Shown piece by piece: positions 56,407 to 64,000 of a DNA stretch of 64,000 bases (position 1 is the first letter of the stretch; every line of letters starts with the position of its first letter). The notes under the pieces are model-generated. The model was given only the letters and a program-made list of their open reading frames with translations, did no database searches and had not been told where the DNA came from. The translations under genes were made by a program, and so were the position numbers. Source of the stretch: Allohoeflea poritis (GTDB lineage: Bacteria; Pseudomonadota; Alphaproteobacteria; Rhizobiales; Rhizobiaceae); the NCBI RefSeq assembly GCF_027889715.1, contig NZ_JAPJZH010000007.1, positions 213,446-277,445 of the forward strand, written 5' to 3'.

Positions 56407-57053
56407 TTAGCTGCTTGCTCCGGGCGCATAGGCGGCATCGATCAACCGTTTGGCGGCGCGGAACGCCGCTTCTATATCCATTTCGCTCGTATCTAGCAAG
56501 TGGGCATCTTCAGCCGGGCGCAGGGGCGAGTCGGTGCGGGCGCTGTCGCGGGCGTCGCGCTTCTTCAGATCCGCCAGAACCGCGTCGTAGGAAAGCCCGT
56601 TTCCGGCGGCGCTGATCTCATCGTACCGACGGCGCGCGCGCACTTCCGGCGTGGCGGTGACAAAGAGCTTCACCGGCGCCTGCGGGCACACGACCGTGCC
56701 GATGTCGCGACCATCCAGCACGGTACCGGGCGGGCGGGCCGCAAAGCGCTGTTGCGCCTTGACCAGCGCGGCACGCACTTGCGGCATGACCGCGACACGC
56801 GATGCCGCCTCGCCGATACCATGCGCCGACAGTGTGGCGCGGTCGAGCCCGCCGAAATCGAGTTGTGATGCAATCGCGGCGGCCTGCCTCTCGTCATCCA
56901 GCGGCACACCGGCATCGAGCAACGCCCTGGCGACCGCTCGGTAGGTCAGGCCCGTATCGAGATGGTGAAAGCCGTAGCTTTCGGCGATATGGCGCGCCAG
57001 CGTGCCCTTGCCGGACGCGGCCGGCCCGTCAATGGCGACGGTAAAGCCGGCCA

Positions 57054-57054
<1 letters not shown>
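56407..57054 (-). CDS. cmk: Cytidylate kinase
   Basis: 215 residues. The P-loop is [18 protein letters not shown] and the substrate region [32 protein letters not shown] is also typical. It phosphorylates CMP and dCMP. The start shares one base with the aroA stop (TGATG), so the two are translationally coupled. rpsA lies 141 bp downstream. Confidence 0.96.
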
Positions 57055-58775
<1,721 letters not shown>

Positions 58776-59174
58776 GTGTCAAAGCCTGAACTCGGAACCA
58801 AACGCGTCTGTCCCGAAACGGGCCGCAAATTCTACGATCTTAATCGCGATCCGATCACTTCGCCCTATACCGGACAAACTTATCCGCTGACATACTTCGA
58901 GGGTGGCGAACCGGAACCGGAAACGGAGAAAGCGGATGTTCAGGCCGAGAACACCGAAGTGGAAAAGGAAAGCGCAGACGTCGAGATTGTTTCCCTGGAA
59001 GATGCCGACGAGGAGGCATCCGATACCGGCGAAGCCATTCCGGATATCGATTCGGACGACGACGACGTCGATCTCGGCGACGATGACGACAACACTTTCC
59101 TCGAAACCGACGACGAGGACGACGACGACGTCAGCGGCATTATCGCGGTTTCCGACGACGAAGAGGAAAGCTGA
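58776..59174 (+). CDS. TIGR02300/FYDLN-type acidic protein
   Basis: 132 residues from a GTG at 58776 with AGAGG 8 nt upstream. The conserved head is KPELGTKRVCPETGRKFYDLNRDPITSPYTG, the hallmark of this alphaproteobacterial family. The remainder is very acidic, with runs of Asp (SDDDDVDLGDDDD). The lone Cys-Pro and low complexity suggest binding to a basic partner or metal, but the function is not known. A terminator and tRNA-Ala follow. Confidence 0.9.
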   Translation: MSKPELGTKRVCPETGRKFYDLNRDPITSPYTGQTYPLTYFEGGEPEPETEKADVQAENTEVEKESADVEIVSLEDADEEASDTGEAIPDIDSDDDDVDLGDDDDNTFLETDDEDDDDVSGIIAVSDDEEES

Positions 59175-59190
59175 CCGCTCACTGTTTCCG

Positions 59191-59213
59191 CCCGGCCGGA
59201 GCGGCCGGGTTTC
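59191..59213 (+). terminator. Terminator after the FYDLN gene
   Basis: Perfect 8-bp stem CCCGGCCG/CGGCCGGG with a 3-nt loop, followed by TTTC, 17 nt after the stop codon. Confidence 0.65.
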
Positions 59214-59295
59214 AAGCATCAGCGAAATTTCAGGCGCGCGGATACATTTTCATCTTGATCTCCGCGACCAGCGGCATTAGAAAGCCGCACCTGTT

Positions 59296-59371
<76 letters not shown>

Positions 59372-59494
59372 AATTCCCATATATCTCATGGATGGACTGG
59401 CCAGACTCGCTCTAGAACGCGAAGTGTGCGGGCGGCGGAGCATGTCCCATGCCCCGCCAGGCACGCCAGTCAATATCCCTTGTTGGCGGCTTTG

Positions 59495-59761
59495 TCAGCC
59501 GAACTGGACTCTGCGGCACACGGCTCCGCGGCCGACCTTGCCCTTGCGCGTTTCACGGTCAAGCCGCCTGTTGCACTCGCGGCGGGCACGCTTGCATGCC
59601 GTGCTCATCTTGCGGGCGTTGGCCCCGCCCCTTGCCACGATCCGCTTCGTGTCAGAAGCACGATACTCACAATAGGAGGCATGTGCGTACCCGGCGCTGC
59701 CGGCAAACACGGACGCGGCAATCGCCGCGGACAAAGCAAGTTTGAGACAATGCGTTTTCAT
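59495..59761 (-). CDS. Small exported basic cysteine-containing protein
   Basis: 88 residues from the ATG at 59761, with AGGAG about 7 nt upstream. Residues 1-29 form a signal peptide (KLALSAAIAASVFAGSAGYAHA). The mature part is strongly basic with cysteines at SYCEYR, STACKRARRECNRRL and AVCRRV, so disulfide bonds are likely in the periplasm. I do not recognise the family. It stands alone between tRNA-Ala and the RtcR gene; the 281 bp beyond its start (59762-60042) contains no other gene I can support. Confidence 0.7.
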   Translation of the reverse strand: MKTHCLKLALSAAIAASVFAGSAGYAHASYCEYRASDTKRIVARGGANARKMSTACKRARRECNRRLDRETRKGKVGRGAVCRRVQFG

Positions 59762-60042
59762 AACAGTCGCTCCTTTGATCGACGTGACGGCCATGAATGC
59801 CGCCATTTTCAGTTGCCTCGTCAAAGTGGCGACGGCTTGTTTCAGTTCATTGTCTGTCAGGAGCCGACGGTGTTTCCATTGTTTCCGGCGCGTTGCAGGA
59901 ACGGAACCAGACATCGGGCGACACAGGTGCTTTCAAAATAGGAATGACGGGCCCAAAAAGAGAGTGCGGCCCCTCCGTCCAAGGACCGGGAGGACCGTTC
60001 GAGTTTCGAAGACCACCCGCAAAATCAATCCTGGTCCAACAC

Positions 60043-61623
60043 TCAAGCCTCCGACAGGACGCTCCAGGACAGGCCGAATTTCTCGAGATACTTGCGCAGC
60101 CTGTCAGCGTCGTTGCGGCTGGATTTGGCGGCACGGGATGCGGAATAGAGTGTTCGTCCCGCTTCGCTCAGCGTCCTGCTGGTCTGACAGGTCCTGATCA
60201 CGAAGGCCAGTTGCACCGCATCGAACGGGTCGATCTCGTCCGCCTTTTCACCAAGGAACCGGCGCACAAGCCGATCGTCCTCATCACGCGTCGCACTTGC
60301 CCATTGACGTTTGAGGAAATCGATCTCCTGATCAACCATGGGCAACGTTATGCGGGCGCGTGGCGCAAGAGTGCACAATCTTTGCAATGATGCGCCCAAA
60401 TCACGAAAATTTCCGGGCCATAGTGTTGCGGGATCAGTCGCAAAGCGGATGTAGCGCTGCAGCGCATCGACATTGAATCCGACACGGTCACCGAGTGTTT
60501 TCTCGGCGCGCCGAAGTTCGAATTCGATGTTCGGCTCGATATCCTCGCGGCGTTCGCGCAATGACGGCAACTCAAACGTCCAGAGATTGAGCCGCGCAAA
60601 CAGGTCCGCGCGAAACTGTCCCTCGGAGACGAGCAATCCCAAATTTCGATTTGCACCGGCAATCAACTGGAACCTGCTTGTTATCTCGTGATCCGATCCG
60701 AGCGGAAAGAACTTGCCCGTTTCGATCGCATGCAGGATCATCGCCTGTTCGTCCAGTCCGAGTTCATCAATCTCATCAAGAAACAGGATTCCGCCATCTG
60801 CTTCCCTCAGCAGGCCGCGCCGATCGCTGGATATGCCGGAAATACCACCGCGCCGGTGACCGAACAGTGTCGACATGGCCCGTTCACCCTTGAGTGTGGA
60901 GCAGTTGACATGGACGAACCGGCCCTTCACCCGGCGACGCTGAAGCTTCAGCTCATAAATGCGCTCGGCCAGCTCCGATTTTCCGGTCCCGGTCGCACCG
61001 AGCAACAGGAGCGGCGCATCGCTTGAGGTGGCGACAAGTTCTATCCGTTCGATCAAGGTGTTGAACGCCTCATTGCGGGTTTCTATTCCCGATTTCAGAA
61101 GCGCATTGTATTCATCCGCCACCAGGTCGAAGCGCTGCTGCAGGGCGTTGTATTTCGAAAGATCGAGATCAACGATGTTGATCTGACCATCGATCCCGTC
61201 CTCTTCGGTCCTTGGCGGCGACGTCTGCAGCAGTCGCGCCGGAATATGCCTGCTTTCTGTAAGCAGGAACCAGCAGATCTGCCCCACATGCGTGCCAGTG
61301 GTCAGATGAACATGATACTCCTCACGCTCCTCGTCAAAGCCATAAGCGCGGGCAAAATCAAAAAGTGCCCCGTAGACTTCCTGGAAATCCCACGGATCGC
61401 TGAGATCGATCTGCTGCAACAGAACTTCCGTTGTCGACCGGCTGTCTTCGATCTCACGCTTGATCGCGTGAGCGAGCCGCGAGAACTTCCGGTCAAAGAT
61501 CAGTTCAAGACGCTCGACCGGAAAATCCTCATGCCTGGTGAGCGCGACCGTCGGTCGCCAACGTCTCCTTTTTCCCGCGTCAAGCTGGGTGCCGAGAAAA
61601 CCGAGGACTACATTTTTCTTCAT
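60043..61623 (-). CDS. rtcR: RtcR-type transcriptional activator (CARF-like sensor plus sigma54 AAA+ domain)
   Basis: 526 residues. Residues 1-135 match the RtcR sensor (VVLGFLGTQLDAGKRRRWRP, HLTTGTHVGQICWFLLTESR), a CARF-fold domain thought to bind RNA-derived ligands. AAA+: Walker A GATGTGKS (209-216), Walker B ILFLDEIDELGL (279-290). The loop that is GAFTGA in sigma54 activators reads GGISGI (259-264). The C-terminal helix-turn-helix is SEAGRTLYSASRAAKSSRND. In E. coli RtcR switches on the RNA repair operon rtcBA. Here it is divergent from the Ro gene, its probable target; no rtcA or rtcB is in the window. Confidence 0.92.
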   Translation of the reverse strand: MKKNVVLGFLGTQLDAGKRRRWRPTVALTRHEDFPVERLELIFDRKFSRLAHAIKREIEDSRSTTEVLLQQIDLSDPWDFQEVYGALFDFARAYGFDEEREEYHVHLTTGTHVGQICWFLLTESRHIPARLLQTSPPRTEEDGIDGQINIVDLDLSKYNALQQRFDLVADEYNALLKSGIETRNEAFNTLIERIELVATSSDAPLLLLGATGTGKSELAERIYELKLQRRRVKGRFVHVNCSTLKGERAMSTLFGHRRGGISGISSDRRGLLREADGGILFLDEIDELGLDEQAMILHAIETGKFFPLGSDHEITSRFQLIAGANRNLGLLVSEGQFRADLFARLNLWTFELPSLRERREDIEPNIEFELRRAEKTLGDRVGFNVDALQRYIRFATDPATLWPGNFRDLGASLQRLCTLAPRARITLPMVDQEIDFLKRQWASATRDEDDRLVRRFLGEKADEIDPFDAVQLAFVIRTCQTSRTLSEAGRTLYSASRAAKSSRNDADRLRKYLEKFGLSWSVLSEA

Positions 61624-61795
61624 GTCCTATCTGTTAGTATATTTTCCTATAATTTTGAATAGTTTATTTTCTCCCGCAAAAATTGAAAATTGAAATAATC
61701 TCATAATTACAGATACTTAACTTATTTTCCTTTTTTGATTTAAGCGGAAGCGCCTTTCTCTCACAATGCAGCTGTATCGAAGAAGGAAGAGAGAA
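61624..61795. promoter_or_regulatory. AT-rich rtcR-Ro divergent control region
   Basis: 172 bp, clearly richer in AT than both genes, with A/T runs and AAATTGAAAATTGAAAT. It must hold the promoters and any RtcR upstream activating sites. I looked for a GG-N10-GC sigma54 promoter before the Ro gene and found none that fits. Confidence 0.55.
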
Positions 61796-63352
61796 ATGGC
61801 GAACAAATCCGTGTTTGCGTCCATGCGAGGCCGGATGCTCCCGAAGACCGACGCAGTCAACAAGGAAGGGGCTCCGGCCTACGCTTATGAGGACCGGCAG
61901 AAACTTGCACAACTGGCCATGACCGGCACGATCGGCGACCTGTTTTATCAGGATGCCGAGGTCGAGCTGGACGCGGTCCTGGACGTCGCGAACAAGGTCG
62001 AGCCGGAGTATCTGGCAAAGGCTGCGATCCACGCCCGGCAAAGAGGCCACATGAAGGATATGCCGGCCCTGTTGCTGGCGGTCCTGGCATCGCGGGATCC
62101 GCAGATCCTGTCGGTTGCCTTTCCGCGGGTTGTGACGAACGGCAAGATGCTGCGCAATTTCGTTCAGATCATGCGGTCCGGGCAGACGGGACGCAAGTCG
62201 CTCGGCTCGCGCCCCAAGGCTCTGGTCGCAGGCTGGCTGAACAGCGCCTCCGACAGACAGTTGCTGCAGGCGTCCATCGGCAGCAATCCGTCTCTGGCGG
62301 ATGTGATCAAGATGGTTCATCCGAAGCCCGGCGACGCGAGGCGAGAAGCCCTGTTCGCCTGGATGATCGGCAAGCCGTGCGATCTCGACAAGCTGCCGGA
62401 GGCGGTTCAGGACTATGTCGCGTATCAGGACAGGGGCGATGGACCCCTGCCGGACGTGCCGTTCCAGATGCTGACGCATTTGCCGCTGACCGCGGAGCAC
62501 TGGGCGCAGATCGCCCGCAGCGGAAGCTGGCAGATGGTCCGCATGAACCTCAACACCTTTCTGCGCCGTGGCGCCTTTGGGGTCAAAGGCGTGACGGAAG
62601 AGGTTGCGGCGACCCTGGGCGACCGGGAACGCATCAGGAAGGCACGGGTATTCCCGTACCAGCTGATGACGACATACCAGTCCCTCTCAGGGGATATGCC
62701 GGTGGAAATTCGGAATGCGTTGCACGACGCGATGGAAGTCGCCGTCACCAACGTGCCGAAGATCAGCGGACAGGTTGTCGTGTGCCCGGACGTTTCCGGC
62801 TCCATGACCTCGCCGGTCACCGGCTACCGCCCGGGTGCCACGACAGCGACGAGGTTCGTGGATGTTGCGGCACTTGTGTCGGCAGCGTTCCTGCGGCGCA
62901 ACCGCGGAACCCTGGTCCTGCCGTTCGAGTTCGGGGTTCGAGACGTGACGCTCGAAGCGCGCGACACGATCCTGACCAATGCGCGGCGGCTGGCCGATCT
63001 GGCCGGTGGCGGAACCAACTGTTTGGCTCCGCTGGAATGGCTGATCGCCCGCAACCAGGCACCGGATCTGATCGTCTTCGTTTCGGATAACCAGTCCTGG
63101 GCCGATACGGACCGCAGGTCCGCCGGAACGCCAATGATGCGGAACTGGGAAAAGCTGACGGTCCGCAACCCGAAGGCAAAACTGGTCTGTATCGACATCG
63201 CGCCCTACGGCACGACCCAAGTGAAGTCCCGTGAGAATGTTCTGAACATCGGCGGGTTTTCCGATGCGGTCTTCGATCAGATCGCCGCCTTCGCTGAAGA
63301 CCGGCTTGGTCCGGATCAGTGGGTCGGAGAGATCGAAGGGATCGAACTGTAA
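61796..63352 (+). CDS. rsr: Ro60/Rsr ortholog (TROVE domain plus vWA domain RNA-binding protein)
   Basis: 518 residues from the ATG at 61796 (AAGGAAGAGAGAA upstream). Residues 1-320 form the TROVE HEAT-repeat ring. The C-terminal vWA domain has a full MIDAS: DVSGSM from Asp332, the Thr of GGGTNCLAPL and the Asp of FVSDNQSWAD. Bacterial Ro proteins bind Y RNAs and, with PNPase, handle misfolded or damaged RNA. The gene is divergent from rtcR and followed on the same strand by three Y-RNA-like units, the expected arrangement. Confidence 0.94.
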   Translation: MANKSVFASMRGRMLPKTDAVNKEGAPAYAYEDRQKLAQLAMTGTIGDLFYQDAEVELDAVLDVANKVEPEYLAKAAIHARQRGHMKDMPALLLAVLASRDPQILSVAFPRVVTNGKMLRNFVQIMRSGQTGRKSLGSRPKALVAGWLNSASDRQLLQASIGSNPSLADVIKMVHPKPGDARREALFAWMIGKPCDLDKLPEAVQDYVAYQDRGDGPLPDVPFQMLTHLPLTAEHWAQIARSGSWQMVRMNLNTFLRRGAFGVKGVTEEVAATLGDRERIRKARVFPYQLMTTYQSLSGDMPVEIRNALHDAMEVAVTNVPKISGQVVVCPDVSGSMTSPVTGYRPGATTATRFVDVAALVSAAFLRRNRGTLVLPFEFGVRDVTLEARDTILTNARRLADLAGGGTNCLAPLEWLIARNQAPDLIVFVSDNQSWADTDRRSAGTPMMRNWEKLTVRNPKAKLVCIDIAPYGTTQVKSRENVLNIGGFSDAVFDQIAAFAEDRLGPDQWVGEIEGIEL

Positions 63353-63362
63353 AGCAAAGAAT

Positions 63363-63386
63363 GGAAGCGGGCAGCACCCCGCTTCC
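63363..63386 (+). terminator. Hairpin after the Ro gene
   Basis: A perfect 9-bp stem GGAAGCGGG/CCCGCTTCC with a 6-nt loop, 10 nt after the stop. No T-tract follows, so it may mark processing between the mRNA and the RNA array rather than a full stop. Confidence 0.55.
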
Positions 63387-63404
63387 AACCGAACCGGAAT
63401 TGAA

Positions 63405-63502
63405 CTGGTGAATGCCGATGGAGCAACAGCTCTCGACCCGCTCCTGGCGTTGACGGAACAGACCGGGGTTCGAGGAGAGGTTTCATCTGTCCTTGTAACC
63501 AG
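63405..63502 (+). ncRNA. Y-RNA-like unit 1
   Basis: 98 nt whose ends pair in two helices: CTGGT (63405-63409) with ACCAG (63498-63502), and GATGGAGC (63417-63424) with GTTTCATC (63480-63487). Between them lie GAATG on the 5' side and CCTTGT on the 3' side. These echo the CGAA(N)G and CUUG internal elements of vertebrate Y RNAs, as I recall them. The apical part contains GGTTCGAG, a T-loop-like sequence, and CTCTC/GAGAG. It follows the Ro gene on the same strand. Confidence 0.6.
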
Positions 63503-63525
63503 ACCAAAACTGAGAGGAATGAAAC

Positions 63526-63671
63526 CCGGCGAATGCAGAAGGAACTACATTGCACCAGACCAGGGATGCTCCGAGAGGGTTCGACTCCCCTCCTTGCAGG
63601 CGCCTTCAGGCGGGGATGTTCTTCATCCCTGAGGCGGGACTCCCGGTTGTTTCTTCACCCCTTGTCGCCGG
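63526..63671 (+). ncRNA. Y-RNA-like unit 2
   Basis: 146 nt. Outer helix CCGGCGA (63526-63532) with TCGCCGG (63665-63671); second helix GAAGGAAC (63538-63545) with GTTTCTTC (63649-63656). The inner 5' element ATGC and 3' element CCTTG are shared with the other units. The apical region has a T-arm-like GAGGG-TTCGACT-CCCCTC (63575-63592) and hairpins CGCC/GGCG, GGGATG/CATCCC and CGGG/CCCG. Base changes relative to unit 1 keep pairing. Confidence 0.65.
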
Positions 63672-63688
63672 ATTGAGGGGAATAATTA

Positions 63689-63822
63689 CCTGGCGAATGC
63701 GGACGGAACTACATCCAACGCCGGAGGTTATGTGGGTGGCACCACATCGCGGTGAAGTCACCGTGTAGCTCAAACAGCCCAGAGCACCGGCCTATTTGTT
63801 TCATCCACACCTTGTCGCCGGG
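63689..63822 (+). ncRNA. Y-RNA-like unit 3 with a cloverleaf-like head
   Basis: 134 nt. Outer helix CCTGGCGA (63689-63696) with TCGCCGGG (63815-63822); second helix GGACGGAAC (63701-63709) with GTTTCATCC (63798-63806), one mismatch. The head folds as a closing stem GCCGG/CCGGC (63720-63724 with 63787-63791) around three hairpins: ATGTGG/CCACAT, CGGTG/CACCG and GCTC/GAGC. The last resembles a tRNA D arm (TAGCTC...GAGCA). Confidence 0.65.
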
Positions 63823-63837
63823 ACTGAAATGAAGGAA

Positions 63838-63913
63838 TTCAGGGCGAATGCCGGCAGAACTACATCGACTTCTAATCGCCAGGTCGCGGGTTCGAGTCCC
63901 GTCGCTGCAACCA
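63838..63913 (+). tRNA. tRNA-Arg(UCU)-like element, degenerate
   Basis: Exactly 76 nt in standard tRNA numbering: anticodon loop CTTCTAA, T arm GCGGG-TTCGAGT-CCCGT, and encoded ACCA. The acceptor (TTCAGGG with CGCTGCA) pairs at only five of seven positions, the D stem does not pair, and the anticodon stem has three good pairs. Its 5' part, GGCGAATGC...GAACTACATC, is the same motif that begins Y-like units 2 and 3. It could be a tRNA mimic, a decayed tRNA or an attachment-site remnant. Confidence 0.5.
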
Positions 63914-63923
63914 CATTGATGCA

Positions 63924-64000
63924 TGTCCGACCCGGAGACATAGGTAACGGTTTGTACCGGAGACATGGGTTACAACCTCGTGCCGAACGGGTTGTCGATT
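63924..64000. mobile_element. Probable insertion-sequence end (cut by the window)
   Basis: TGTCCGACCCGGAGACATAG begins a stretch with two near-identical 17-mers 25 bp apart: CCGGAGACATAGGTAAC (63932-63948) and CCGGAGACATGGGTTAC (63957-63973). From memory this looks like the repeated terminal sequences of IS481-type elements in Rhizobiales. No transposase is in the window. Confidence 0.5.

Noticed and set aside
61624..61795. A sigma54 promoter for the Ro gene
   Set aside because: Several GG and GC pairs were tested by eye, but none has the required 10-nt spacing with the right context.
63405..63850. Regularly spaced repeats downstream of the Ro gene looked like a small CRISPR array
   Set aside because: Spacing is uneven (about 120-165 bp), the repeats diverge, there are no cas genes, and paired ends with compensatory changes fit Y RNAs better.
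63709..63966. Minus-strand frame with the phrase SDGTRTRDLAIRS
   Set aside because: This is the usual antisense translation of a tRNA T arm and anticodon region, not a protein gene.

Overview
The window looks like chromosome from an alphaproteobacterium of the order Hyphomicrobiales (Rhizobiales). The evidence is the high GC content, the dnaA-dnaN-recF block next to rpsT, enoyl-CoA hydratase, mutM, ubiE, ubiB and coaBC, an EPSP synthase of the Agrobacterium CP4 type, a FYDLN-type acidic protein, and a perfect CtrA-type site in the dnaA leader. I cannot assign a genus. About 58 protein genes, one normal tRNA, a set of structured RNA candidates, a MITE-like element and one insertion-sequence end can be supported.

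Layout. 1-4830: a four-gene operon (DapA-family lyase, aldehyde dehydrogenase, MttB-family methyltransferase, FAD amine oxidoreductase) that looks like quaternary-amine or betaine catabolism. 4849-25434: mostly housekeeping genes (SH3 protein, 2-hydroxyacid dehydrogenase, MoeB/ThiF, recF, dnaN, dnaA, rpsT, crotonase, mutM, ubiE, ubiB, coaBC with an added N-terminal ribbon-helix-helix domain, glutamine amidotransferase, an Lrp regulator with visible operators, pirin, prfC, dut, cysK). 25652-42410: a YjhX-like protein, a lower-GC membrane protein, comM, an RNase D-like exonuclease, three class III cyclase proteins, a LuxR-type regulator divergent from a branched-chain-type ABC importer, and a GNAT protein. 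The last gene of the importer fuses a LivM permease to an alpha/beta hydrolase.

42422-46435 is a compact minus-strand cluster: YcaO, TfuA (4-nt overlap), a gluzincin-type metallopeptidase, and a protein ending in seven V/I-S-G-A-R repeats. It looks like a thioamide- or azoline-forming peptide-modification system whose likely substrate is the repeat protein. 46717-50042 is an aspartate:alanine exchanger plus aspartate 4-decarboxylase, a decarboxylation pair known to generate proton motive force. 50046-59371 returns to core genes (rpsA, cmk, aroA, tRNA-Ala) with a structured element of about 300 bp bounded by inverted repeats.

60043-63913 is an RNA-repair-type module: RtcR (CARF plus AAA+ regulator) divergent from a Ro60/Rsr protein. 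The Ro gene is followed by three tandem structured RNAs that fit bacterial Y RNAs. Their paired ends form two helices separated by a conserved internal loop, with compensatory base changes between units. A tRNA-Arg(UCU)-like 76-mer sharing the same 5' motif follows. No rtcA or rtcB is present. The window ends inside what looks like an insertion-sequence terminus. This module and the YcaO/TfuA cluster are the two most interesting regions.
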